A stretch of DNA of 62,951 nucleotides, taken from the NCBI GenBank assembly GCA_017397885.1, contig JAFQHQ010000054.1, positions 1-62,951 of the forward strand, in the 5' to 3' direction. The notes under the pieces were generated by a model. It saw nothing but the letters and a program-made list of their open reading frames with translations, was not told the DNA's origin and ran no database searches. Positions 16,715 through 25,098 of this stretch are shown here, in pieces (the stretch's first letter is position 1; every line of letters starts with the position of its first letter). The translations under genes and the position numbers were made by a program. The stretch comes from Clostridia bacterium (GTDB lineage: Bacteria > Bacillota > Clostridia > UMGS1810).

Positions 16715-17533
16715 TTACACATTTGCGTGCAGTTTTGCTTTCATCTCACGTGGAGACATGGAGTATTTTTTCTTGAATATGAATGAAAAATAGTTACTGT
16801 CTTCAAATCCGCACCGATGGGCAATTTCTGTTACGGAAAGTTTTTTGTTTTTTATCAGATATTCCGAATGTTGAAGCCGCACCAGTGTAAGATATTCCGA
16901 AAAACCGAATCCTGTTTCTTTTTTAAACATTCTTGACATATGCTCCGGTGTTACGGCACACACACGGGCAATGTCGTCAAGCATAATTTTGTTTTTGAAA
17001 TTGTTTTGAATGTAGGTTGTGGCTTTTTCAATGTATTCGTTTTTCACAGCTTCATTTGTTTTTTGATTGGGATTGCGAGCAATAAGAATAAACAGCGAAT
17101 GCACAAGGCTTTGAAGTGAATCCTCGCAATATTTGTCGCAAGATGTGTAGTCTTTGTCAATATCATTTAAAATGTTTTCAATTTTTGGCAGGATGTCGTC
17201 ATTTCGATATACATATAAGAGCTTTGAAATATCGTTATAAATGCTTGGCGGTATATAATAGTTTGAACAGTTTATGAGCATTCGCGAATAGGGGACATTG
17301 CCCGGATACTGGGTTTTGTGAATTGTACCTCCGGGAATCAGCACCAGGTCTCCTTTTTCGATTATGTAGGTTTTGTTATCGATGAAGTATGTGCATGTTC
17401 CATCACATAGATAATATATTTCAAACAAGTTGTGATAGTGCTGTGTGTCTTTGTTTTCATCAATGTTTGAAAGACTGTTTTTGGCAATTGCCCAATAAAA
17501 ATTTTCGAGATTACCGCCTGACGATATGAACAT
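16715..17533 (-). CDS. AraC-family transcriptional regulator of the uronate operon
   Basis: 272 aa. The N-terminal half is a cupin-like sensor (HNLFEIYYLCDG, then LVLIPGGTIHKTQYPG). Residues from about 170 hold the two helix-turn-helix motifs of AraC proteins (IMLDDIARVCAVTPEHMSRMFKKETG and the SVTEIAHRCGFEDSNYFSFIFKKK region). Regulators of this type usually bind a sugar and activate nearby genes. It is transcribed away from uxaB with 150 bp between, which suggests control of the uronate operon. Confidence 0.88.
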   Translation of the reverse strand: MFISSGGNLENFYWAIAKNSLSNIDENKDTQHYHNLFEIYYLCDGTCTYFIDNKTYIIEKGDLVLIPGGTIHKTQYPGNVPYSRMLINCSNYYIPPSIYNDISKLLYVYRNDDILPKIENILNDIDKDYTSCDKYCEDSLQSLVHSLFILIARNPNQKTNEAVKNEYIEKATTYIQNNFKNKIMLDDIARVCAVTPEHMSRMFKKETGFGFSEYLTLVRLQHSEYLIKNKKLSVTEIAHRCGFEDSNYFSFIFKKKYSMSPREMKAKLHANV

Positions 17534-17562
17534 TTTTTCACCTGCCGATTAGTTTTGTATTA

Positions 17563-17591
17563 ATCATAACACAAATTATCAAAATAATCAA
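17563..17591 (-). promoter_or_regulatory. promoter of the araC-type gene
   Basis: On the - strand: -35 TTGATT (17586-17591), 17-bp spacer, -10 TATGAT (17563-17568). Confidence 0.6.
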
Positions 17592-17596
17592 GAAAA

Positions 17597-17612
17597 TGAT
17601 GTAAAAACATCA
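17597..17612. promoter_or_regulatory. palindromic operator candidate
   Basis: A perfect inverted repeat TGATGT-AAAA-ACATCA. It sits 5 bp outside the -35 box of the araC-type promoter and 26 bp upstream of the uxaB -35 box, a good place for a regulator acting on both directions. Confidence 0.5.
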
Positions 17613-17638
17613 AAATTATTAAGGATTTTATTGTAATT

Positions 17639-17668
17639 TTGATTTAAAATATTACTATATTATATAAT
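17639..17668 (+). promoter_or_regulatory. promoter of the uronate operon
   Basis: -35 TTGATT (17639-17644), 18-bp spacer, perfect -10 TATAAT (17663-17668). The leader to the uxaB ATG is only about 15-20 nt. Confidence 0.6.
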
Positions 17669-17689
17669 GCACAAAAAGGGGTGCTTGTT

Positions 17690-18949
17690 ATGAAAAAGAA
17701 AATAATACAGTTTGGTGAAGGAGGATTCCTTCGCGGGTTTGCCGACTGGATGCTTCAGATTGTTAATGAAGAAACCGATTTTGAAGGCTCTGTTACCGTT
17801 GTTCAGCCCATTGAAAAGGGTATGTGCGACATTTTAGCCGCTCAGAATTTTGAATATACTCATATTTGCCGCGGTGCGGAAGGCGTTATGACCAAAAAGA
17901 TTAATGTTATCAAAGACTGCGTAAAACCCTATGAAGATTTTGATGCATTTCTTGCCTTGGCGGATAATCCCGATTACCGCTTTGTAATTTCCAACACAAC
18001 AGAATCGGGCATTGCATTTGCAGAAAACGATAAAGCTACAGATGCTCCGCCATCATCATTTCCGGCAAAGCTCACTCTTCTTTTGAAACGCCGTTTTGAT
18101 AACGGTCTTGGCGGATTTGTTTTCCTTCCTTGTGAGCTTATTGACAAAAACGGTGCAAATCTCAAGAACTGTGTTTTAAAATATGTCAAGCTGTGGAATA
18201 TGGGCGATGATTTTGCTTCGTGGATTGAAACGGAAAACATTTTCTGCAACACTTTGGTTGACAGAATCAACACCGGCTATCCCAAGGGTGAAGACATTGC
18301 AGGTGACGACAAAATGTTTAATGCATCCGAATATTTCCACCTTTGGGTTATTGAAGGCTATATGGGTCTTTTTGATGAAATTCCATTTGACAAATGCGGT
18401 CTCAACGTCATCCTTACAAATGAGCTTGAAAAATACCGCACAAGAAAGGTTCGCATATTAAACGGAGCACACACATCCATGGTTCCCTATGCACTTCTCT
18501 CCGGGCTTGACACTGTTAAATCCTGCATAGACAATGAAAAAATGTGTGCATTCCTCAAGGCTTGCGTGTATGATGAAATTATGCCTACGCTCGACCTTCC
18601 CAAGGATGAACTCAAAGAATACGCAGACAACGTAATTGAAAGATTTTCCAATCCCTACATAAAACACTACCTTTCTTCAATTGCCTTGAACTCTGTTTCA
18701 AAATTCAAGGTACGTGTTCTTCCGTCAATTGAAGAGTACATAAAACGCTTTGGGAAATATCCCGAAAAGCTCATGTTCTCATTTGCAAAGCTTATTGATT
18801 TCTATCGTACCGATATGACCGATGATGCACAGGATGTTTGCGATTTTATGAAAGACGCAACTGTTGAAGAAATTCTTGCAAATGAAAAGCTTTGGGACAA
18901 AGACCTTTCATATTTGGCTGATGAGGTAAAAAAATATGTTGATAAATAA
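17690..18949 (+). CDS. uxaB: tagaturonate reductase (altronate oxidoreductase)
   Basis: 419 aa from the ATG at 17690. The in-frame GTG at 17681 overlaps the ribosome binding site AAGGGGTG and is less likely. The N-terminus IIQFGEGGFLRGFADWML is the NAD-binding start of the UxaB/polyol dehydrogenase family, and RKVRILNGAHTSMVPYALLSG is its substrate-site signature. It reduces D-tagaturonate to D-altronate with NADH, the second step of galacturonate breakdown. The next gene starts 14 bp before its stop, so translation is coupled. Confidence 0.92.
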   Translation: MKKKIIQFGEGGFLRGFADWMLQIVNEETDFEGSVTVVQPIEKGMCDILAAQNFEYTHICRGAEGVMTKKINVIKDCVKPYEDFDAFLALADNPDYRFVISNTTESGIAFAENDKATDAPPSSFPAKLTLLLKRRFDNGLGGFVFLPCELIDKNGANLKNCVLKYVKLWNMGDDFASWIETENIFCNTLVDRINTGYPKGEDIAGDDKMFNASEYFHLWVIEGYMGLFDEIPFDKCGLNVILTNELEKYRTRKVRILNGAHTSMVPYALLSGLDTVKSCIDNEKMCAFLKACVYDEIMPTLDLPKDELKEYADNVIERFSNPYIKHYLSSIALNSVSKFKVRVLPSIEEYIKRFGKYPEKLMFSFAKLIDFYRTDMTDDAQDVCDFMKDATVEEILANEKLWDKDLSYLADEVKKYVDK

Positions 18950-20303
18950 GCTTGACAATGTTGAGGTAAACCTTGAAAACGGTCACAAATATGCCATTCG
19001 TCCAATAAAAACGGGTGAAAACGTCATTAAATACGGTGCACCAATCGGTCACGCAACTTGTGACATAAATGTGGGTGAACATGTTCATTCTCACAATTTA
19101 AAAACAAACTTGGGTGAAAACATTGAATATACATTCGAACCCGAATATTACCCCGAAGAAAAATGTGATGAAAAATTCTTTATGGGTTATGAACGCCCCG
19201 ACGGCAAAGTCGGAATCCGAAATGATGTGTGGATTGTAAACACTGTGGGATGCATCAACAACAGTGCGCGCCTCATTGCCGAAAAGACCGGTGCAAAATA
19301 TTTTCCCCATCCATTTGGTTGTTCTCAGCTTGGCGGAGACCACAAAACAACACAGTGCATTTTAAAGGGAATGATAAACCATCCAAATGCCGCCGCTGTG
19401 CTAGTTCTTGGCCTTGGCTGTGAAAACAACAACATCGAAGAAATGAAAAAATTTCTCGTCTCGTGGGATGAAAAAAGAGTACGCTTTTTAAATGCCCAGG
19501 ATGTTGAAGACGAAATCAAAGAGGGCATTTCCATAGTAAAAGAACTTCAGGAATATGCAAAAAACTTTAAAAAGACTAAAATTTCTGCATCAAAGCTTGT
19601 TGTGGGCTTAAAATGCGGAGGTAGTGACGGCTTTAGCGGTATTACCGCAAATCCACTTGTCGGAAGGTTCTCGGACAAACTCATTGCTATGGGCGGAAGC
19701 TGTGTTTTAACGGAAGTTCCCGAAATGTTCGGTGCCGAAACACTTCTCATGAAACGTTGCAAAGACGAAGAAACATTTAACAAAAATGTTTTGCTCATAA
19801 ACAATTTCAAAGACTATTTCCGCCGTTACAATCAGGTGATATATGAAAATCCGTCTCCCGGAAACAAAGAGGGGGGCATCACAACACTTGAAGAAAAATC
19901 TCTCGGTTGTGTTCAGAAGGGCGGTACCTCAAAAGTTGTTGATGTTATAGACTATGGTGACACTGTCACTCAAAACGGGCTCACACTTCTCAACGGTCCG
20001 GGAAATGACATTGTTGCAGTAACAAACCTCATGGCATCGGGTGCTCACATGATTCTTTTCACCACTGGCAGAGGCACACCGCTCGGTTCGTGTGTTCCCA
20101 CGGTGAAAATCAGCACAAACACTGCTCTTTTTGAGAAAAAATCCAACTGGATTGATTTTAATGCAGGTGAGGTTCTTTCGGGAAATGACCTTACCGATGA
20201 GCTTTTGGATTATGTACTTGAAGTAGCAAGCGGTAAAATGACAAAAAATGAAATAAACGGATATGAAGAAATTTCAATATTTAAGGACGGTGTAACACTA
20301 TGA
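18936..20303 (+). CDS. uxaA: altronate dehydratase
   Basis: 455 aa. The N-terminal SAF-type domain (IRPIKTGENVIKYGAPIGHA) and the long catalytic domain of the UxaA family are both present (GYERPDGKVGIRNDVWIVNTVGC-type start; VVGLKCGGSDGFSGITANP; TTGRGTPLGS). It removes water from D-altronate to give 2-keto-3-deoxygluconate. It overlaps uxaB by 14 bp and uxaC by 4 bp. KDG kinase and KDPG aldolase, which would finish the route, are not in the window. Confidence 0.93.
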   Translation: MLINKLDNVEVNLENGHKYAIRPIKTGENVIKYGAPIGHATCDINVGEHVHSHNLKTNLGENIEYTFEPEYYPEEKCDEKFFMGYERPDGKVGIRNDVWIVNTVGCINNSARLIAEKTGAKYFPHPFGCSQLGGDHKTTQCILKGMINHPNAAAVLVLGLGCENNNIEEMKKFLVSWDEKRVRFLNAQDVEDEIKEGISIVKELQEYAKNFKKTKISASKLVVGLKCGGSDGFSGITANPLVGRFSDKLIAMGGSCVLTEVPEMFGAETLLMKRCKDEETFNKNVLLINNFKDYFRRYNQVIYENPSPGNKEGGITTLEEKSLGCVQKGGTSKVVDVIDYGDTVTQNGLTLLNGPGNDIVAVTNLMASGAHMILFTTGRGTPLGSCVPTVKISTNTALFEKKSNWIDFNAGEVLSGNDLTDELLDYVLEVASGKMTKNEINGYEEISIFKDGVTL

Positions 20304-21658
20304 GTATTATTAATGATAACTTTATGCTGAAAAATGAAACTGCAAAAGAGCTTTACAACGCAGTTAAAGATTTACCCATCATTGACTATCACTGCCACCT
20401 TCAGCCGGCACAGATAGCCGAAAATCATCGCTTTAAAAATGCCTTCGATTTGTTTTTAAGCGGTGACCATTACAAATGGAGACAAATGAGAACCTTTGGT
20501 ATTGACGAAGAATACATAACCGGTAATGCCCCGGATTATGAAAAATTCAAAGCTTTTGCAAAGGTTATGCCATATCTCATCGGCAATCCTCTTTATCACT
20601 GGACTCATCTTGAACTCAAAAGATATTTTGACATTGACGAAATGTTATCTGAAGAAACCTGCGAAGAAATCTGGAACAAATGTAATGAAAAACTTGCTCA
20701 GGATGATTTTTGTGCTCAATCGCTTATCACAAAATCCAATGTTGAAGTTATTTGTACAACAGATGACCCTGCAGACGATCTTCGTTATCACGAAGCAATG
20801 AAGGATTTTTCAACAAAAATTCTTCCCACCTTCCGTCCCGATAAGGTTGTGGAAATTACAAAGGACACTTTCCTGCCATATCTCGAAGCTCAAAACATCA
20901 CCGATTACGATCAGCTTCTTTCATGGATTGAAGAAAGAATTCGCTATTTCCACTCCAAAGGCTGCAAGCTTTCCGACCACGGTCTGGACTATGTTCCCTA
21001 TGGCGAGGGTGATGCAAAAGCTGTATTTGACAAAAAACTTTCAGGAAAAGAAATCACAGCCGACGAAGCGGAAGCCTACAAAACTGCCATTATAGCTCAT
21101 TGTGCAAGGCTCTATGCCGAGCTTGGCTGGACACTTCAGCTTCATGTTGGCGCAATTCGAAACAACAATGCAAAAATGTATGCAAAGCTTGGTGCAGACA
21201 CAGGCTTTGACTCCATAAATGACATATGTATTGCAGAAAAAATGTCAAAATTCCTTGACCTTTTGAATAAAGAAGACAAACTTCCAAAAACAATTCTCTA
21301 TTGTCTCAATCCCAAAGATAACTATGTTCTCGGTACAATGCTCGGTAACTTCCAGGCAGCTCCCTTCAAAGGAAAGATTCAGTTTGGTTCCGGCTGGTGG
21401 TTCAACGACAACCGTGATGGCATGGAAGAACAGATGAAAGCCCTTTCAAACCTTGGCATGATAGCTTGCTTTGTTGGAATGCTCACCGATTCAAGAAGCT
21501 TTGTTTCATATCCGCGTCACGAATATTTCAGAAGAATTATGTGTAATCTTCTGGGAACATGGGTTGAAGACGGTGAATATCCAAAAGATATGAAGATGCT
21601 TACAAAAATTGCATCGGACATTTGTTATTATAATGCGAAAAATTATTTCGGATTCTAA
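20300..21658 (+). CDS. uxaC: glucuronate/galacturonate isomerase
   Basis: 452 aa. The metal-binding start IDYHCHLQP and the conserved LHVGAIRNNN and GSGWWFNDNRDGM segments identify the uronate isomerase family of the amidohydrolase superfamily. The enzyme turns D-galacturonate into D-tagaturonate, or D-glucuronate into D-fructuronate. With UxaB and UxaA next to it, and no UxuA/UxuB, the galacturonate branch is the likely one here. The start codon overlaps the uxaA stop. Confidence 0.94.
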   Translation: MSIINDNFMLKNETAKELYNAVKDLPIIDYHCHLQPAQIAENHRFKNAFDLFLSGDHYKWRQMRTFGIDEEYITGNAPDYEKFKAFAKVMPYLIGNPLYHWTHLELKRYFDIDEMLSEETCEEIWNKCNEKLAQDDFCAQSLITKSNVEVICTTDDPADDLRYHEAMKDFSTKILPTFRPDKVVEITKDTFLPYLEAQNITDYDQLLSWIEERIRYFHSKGCKLSDHGLDYVPYGEGDAKAVFDKKLSGKEITADEAEAYKTAIIAHCARLYAELGWTLQLHVGAIRNNNAKMYAKLGADTGFDSINDICIAEKMSKFLDLLNKEDKLPKTILYCLNPKDNYVLGTMLGNFQAAPFKGKIQFGSGWWFNDNRDGMEEQMKALSNLGMIACFVGMLTDSRSFVSYPRHEYFRRIMCNLLGTWVEDGEYPKDMKMLTKIASDICYYNAKNYFGF

Positions 21659-21676
21659 GATAAAGGAGTAAAAACA

Positions 21677-23083
21677 ATGAAATTTAACGGTAATAAAGCA
21701 GAAGAAGTAAAAATTGCCTACATTGGCGGCGGCTCAAGAGGTTGGGCGTGGGGGCTTATGAGTGACCTTGCCGTAACAGAGGATATGAGCGGTGATGTAT
21801 ATCTCTATGACATCGATTTTGAAGCGGCAAAGAACAATGAAATCATTGGTAACAAATATAATGGTGTTGAAGGTGTAAAATCTCATTGGAACTATCACGC
21901 TGTTAAAACCATTGACGAAGCACTTTCCGGTGCAAACTTTGTTGTTATTTCTATTCTTCCCGGAACCTTTGATGAAATGGAGTCCGATGTTCACGCGCCC
22001 GAAAAATACGGTATATATCAGTCTGTTGGCGACACAGCAGGTCCCGGCGGTATTGTAAGAGCTTTGCGTACTCTTCCCATGATGGAGGAAATTGCAAAAG
22101 CAATTGAAAAGAACTGTCCCGAAGCATGGGTTATTAACTACACTAATCCCATGACTCTTTGTGTTAAAGCTCTTTATGACACATTCCCCAAAATCAAAGC
22201 ATTCGGATGCTGTCACGAAGTCTTTGGCACACAACAAATTATTTGCGAAGTTCTCAAAGAGTTTGAAGGTATTGAAGTTAAAAACAGATCCGAAATCAAG
22301 GTTAATGTTATTTCCGTTAATCACTTTACTTGGCTCAATAAGGTGCAATACCGTGATATGGATATTCTTCCCATCTATAAAAAATTCTGCGAAAAATACT
22401 CCGAAACAGGCTATGATACAAGCGGAAAAGAAAACTGGCTCAACAGATTTTTCTACTGCTCACACAAAGTGAAGATGGATCTTTTCAAAAGATACGGTGT
22501 TATTGCAGCTGCAGGCGACAGACATCTTGCAGAATTTTGTGAAGGCAAATGGTATCTTGAAAATCCCGAAGAAGTTCAAAAATGGGGCTTTGGTCTCACT
22601 CCCGTAAGCTGGAGAAAAGAAAATCTTCAAATAAGACTTGACAGAAGTGCAAAACTCATCAGCGGTGAGGAAGAGCTTAAGCTCAACGAAACCGGCGAAG
22701 AAGGCGTTACACAGATGCGTGCAATTCTCGGTCTTTGCGATCTTGTTACAAATGTTAACCTTCCGAATATGGGTCAGATTCCAAACCTTCCCATTGGTGC
22801 AGTGGTTGAAACAAATGCTGTGTTCCGTTCAGACTCCGTAACTCCTGTTTTTGCAGGTTCGATTCCCGAAAGTATCTATCCTCTCATTTCAAGAGTAAGC
22901 GGTGAACAGGAGATTGTTGCAAAAGCAATCAGAGAAAGAAATCTTGAGCTTGCATTCCAGGCATTTGCAAACGATCCGCTCGTAACAATTCCCGTTAAAG
23001 AGGCAAGAAAGCTCTTTAAAGAAATGATTGAAAACACAAAGGCATACCTTGGTATGTATGATGTAGACGGTTTTAAAGCATAA
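21677..23083 (+). CDS. GH4 alpha-galacturonidase-type glycosidase
   Basis: 468 aa. The N-terminus (IAYIGGGSRGWAWGLMSDL) is the NAD-binding fold of glycoside hydrolase family 4, followed by VVISILPGTFDEME and VINYTNPM. GH4 enzymes need NAD+ and a divalent metal and cleave by oxidation, elimination and reduction. The active-site cysteine lies in CCHEVFG: CHEV is the motif reported for the alpha-galacturonidase group of GH4, unlike the CHSV and CHG-type motifs of other members. The neighbours (uronate catabolism) agree: it would release galacturonate from small oligogalacturonides. RBS is AAAGGAG. Confidence 0.88.
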   Translation: MKFNGNKAEEVKIAYIGGGSRGWAWGLMSDLAVTEDMSGDVYLYDIDFEAAKNNEIIGNKYNGVEGVKSHWNYHAVKTIDEALSGANFVVISILPGTFDEMESDVHAPEKYGIYQSVGDTAGPGGIVRALRTLPMMEEIAKAIEKNCPEAWVINYTNPMTLCVKALYDTFPKIKAFGCCHEVFGTQQIICEVLKEFEGIEVKNRSEIKVNVISVNHFTWLNKVQYRDMDILPIYKKFCEKYSETGYDTSGKENWLNRFFYCSHKVKMDLFKRYGVIAAAGDRHLAEFCEGKWYLENPEEVQKWGFGLTPVSWRKENLQIRLDRSAKLISGEEELKLNETGEEGVTQMRAILGLCDLVTNVNLPNMGQIPNLPIGAVVETNAVFRSDSVTPVFAGSIPESIYPLISRVSGEQEIVAKAIRERNLELAFQAFANDPLVTIPVKEARKLFKEMIENTKAYLGMYDVDGFKA

Positions 23084-23098
23084 TCGGAGAATGATATC

Positions 23099-24112
23099 AT
23101 GAGAAATGTTAAATCAATTGACTACATAAGCAATTTGTTTGAAAATGAACCCTCAATGAGATACGACGGCAAAGAAGATTTTGCAAAATGGCAGAAAAAA
23201 TCATATGCAAAGCTTTGGGAACTTCTTGGCCTCGATAAAATGGTTAAATGCGAAAATGATGATTTTGCTGTTGAAGATGAAGAACAGAGAGACGGCTACA
23301 AAAAGCTCCATTTCACATTTCAGACAGAACCCGGTCTCTACACTCCCTGCTATGCACTTTTGCCCGATGATACAAAAAATGTTAAAGGTGTTGTAATTTG
23401 CATTCAGGGTCACTCCACGGGAATGCATATTTCAATAGGTGAGCCTCACTATGAAAGGGATAATGCATCAATAGCCGGCGGTGACCGTGATTTTGCAAAC
23501 CGTGCCATAAAAGAGGGATATGCGGCAATTTGCATGGAACAAAGATATATGGGTGAAAGCGGTTATTCCAAAGACGGCTCTCCTTCCTGCATTACAGAAG
23601 GCCGTGGACTTCCGTCCCTTCTTCTCGGCAGATGTGCAATAGGTGAGAGAGTGTGGGATGTGATGCGCCTTATTGATGTTATCAAGAAGTATTACCCCGA
23701 CTATGCAAAGAAAATTATTTGCCTCGGTAACTCGGGTGGCGGAACAACAACATTCTATGCTACCTGCATTGACGAAAGAATAGAATGCGGTGTACCTTCA
23801 TGCGCTGTTTGCACCTACAAAGATTCAATTGTTGATCTTTATCATTGCTGTTGTAACTATATCCCGGGTGTGGGCGAATTCTTTGATATGGGTGACCTTG
23901 CAGGCCTCGTTGCTCCGAGAAATATGGTAATTGTAAACGGACTTAAAGATAACATTTTCCCCGATTTCGGAGTTCAAAAGACATTTGCAATTGCTCAAAA
24001 CGCTTTTGAAGCTGCCGGATGCAAAGACAATGTCCGTCTTGTAACAGGACCCGAAGGTCACAGATTCTATGCAGACCTTGCTTGGCCTGTTATAAATGAA
24101 CTTATGGATTAA
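23099..24112 (+). CDS. alpha/beta hydrolase, probable acetyl esterase
   Basis: 337 aa, no signal peptide, so cytoplasmic. The nucleophile elbow is GNSGGG (GxSxG form), an oxyanion segment reads ICIQGHSTGMH, and the acid and histidine would be in NGLKDNIFPDFG and GPEGHRFY. The layout resembles acetyl-xylan-esterase-like and dienelactone-hydrolase-like proteins. As the last gene of the uronate operon (15 bp after GH4), it probably removes acetyl groups from imported pectic oligomers; the substrate is inference. It is unusually Cys-rich (CAVCTYK...YHCCCNY). Confidence 0.75.
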   Translation: MRNVKSIDYISNLFENEPSMRYDGKEDFAKWQKKSYAKLWELLGLDKMVKCENDDFAVEDEEQRDGYKKLHFTFQTEPGLYTPCYALLPDDTKNVKGVVICIQGHSTGMHISIGEPHYERDNASIAGGDRDFANRAIKEGYAAICMEQRYMGESGYSKDGSPSCITEGRGLPSLLLGRCAIGERVWDVMRLIDVIKKYYPDYAKKIICLGNSGGGTTTFYATCIDERIECGVPSCAVCTYKDSIVDLYHCCCNYIPGVGEFFDMGDLAGLVAPRNMVIVNGLKDNIFPDFGVQKTFAIAQNAFEAAGCKDNVRLVTGPEGHRFYADLAWPVINELMD

Positions 24113-24125
24113 AATAATCGTAATA

Positions 24126-24158
24126 AAAGTCAGCCTTGGTTTCAGGCTGACTTTTTGT
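24126..24158. terminator. bidirectional terminator between convergent genes
   Basis: AAAGTCAGCC pairs with GGCTGACTTT around TTGGTTTCA. TTTT follows on the + strand and A/T-rich sequence on the other. It separates the uronate operon from the convergent AraC-type gene. Confidence 0.8.
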
Positions 24159-24161
24159 ATG

Positions 24162-24989
24162 TTAATATTCTATGTGTTTCAAAAATGATTTTTTGTATTG
24201 CAGAGGTGTCATACCAAAGGCAGATTTGAAAATTTCAATAAAATATGAACAGTCACCATATCCGGATTTTTCAGATGCCATAGCTACCGACTCACCGTTT
24301 TTCAACATCTCCGATGCCGCCATCAGTTTTTTGTGCCTGATATATTCGGCAGGTTTCATCCCTGCATATTTCATGAAATTTCGCTCTAAGGTGCTTATGC
24401 TGACAAAACATTTTTCAGAAATATCCGAAACAGTAATTTTTTCGGATATATGTTCATTTATATAGTCAAGCACCTTCATAAAATCTTTGCTGACCGGAAC
24501 ATCATTGTGATTTGTTGCATCTGATTCTTTGATTATGGATAAAAGCGAAAAAAATGAATAAAATCTTTCACCGGCTGTCATTCGGTTCCGATGAAGCTCA
24601 TTGCAAAGTTCAATGAGCTTTTCTTTGTTTTCGTTCGTGGGTTTTTTCACATTTTCAAATGGAGTTTTAAAAAATGAATCCCAAATATAGCGGTTGCTTT
24701 CATAGTCAAATAAAATCCAGAAGTGACGGTGTGGTGCATTGCTGTGATATACACAGTGATGATAGTCGCCCGGGCGTGCTATAAACACATCTCCTCTTGT
24801 CATGGGATAAATCTTACCATTGCAGAAAAATGATATATCTCCCGAAATGTTTACATATATTTCTCCTTCGCTGTGAATGTGGCTGTCAATCTGATAAAAA
24901 TGGGTTTCACGATAGTCTTCAACAAAGGATATTTTAATTTTAGTTTCGCCAAAGCCCGGAGCAGTTAATTCTGTTGGAATTAGTATCAT
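24162..24989 (-). CDS. AraC-family transcriptional regulator next to GH36
   Basis: 275 aa. The cupin part (IDSHIHSEGEIYVNISGDISFF; RGDVFIARPGDYHHCVYHS) is followed by two helix-turn-helix motifs near the C-terminus (KITVSDISEKCFVSISTLERNFMKYAG; the SEKSGYGDCSYFIEIFKSAFG region). It is divergent from the alpha-galactosidase gene with 109 bp between start codons, so it probably controls that gene and the transporter behind it. Confidence 0.87.
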   Translation of the reverse strand: MILIPTELTAPGFGETKIKISFVEDYRETHFYQIDSHIHSEGEIYVNISGDISFFCNGKIYPMTRGDVFIARPGDYHHCVYHSNAPHRHFWILFDYESNRYIWDSFFKTPFENVKKPTNENKEKLIELCNELHRNRMTAGERFYSFFSLLSIIKESDATNHNDVPVSKDFMKVLDYINEHISEKITVSDISEKCFVSISTLERNFMKYAGMKPAEYIRHKKLMAASEMLKNGESVAMASEKSGYGDCSYFIEIFKSAFGMTPLQYKKSFLKHIEY

Positions 24990-25018
24990 TTTATCGCCTC
25001 ACAAATCTCGTTTTGACG

Positions 25019-25048
25019 ATTATACCATATTTTTGATGAGTTTGTAAA
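25019..25048 (-). promoter_or_regulatory. promoter of the second AraC-type gene
   Basis: On the - strand: -35 TTTACA (25043-25048), 18-bp spacer, perfect -10 TATAAT (25019-25024). Confidence 0.6.
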
Positions 25049-25071
25049 TAGAAATGTCATTATATTTTGTA

Positions 25072-25077
25072 TATAAT
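25072..25077 (+). promoter_or_regulatory. -10 box of the GH36 promoter, no good -35
   Basis: TATAAT at 25072-25077, 22 bp before the GH36 start. No recognisable -35 hexamer lies 16-18 bp upstream. This fits a promoter that depends on the divergent AraC-type activator. Confidence 0.45.
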
Positions 25078-25098
25078 TGGATTAAAGGAGCTGATAAT

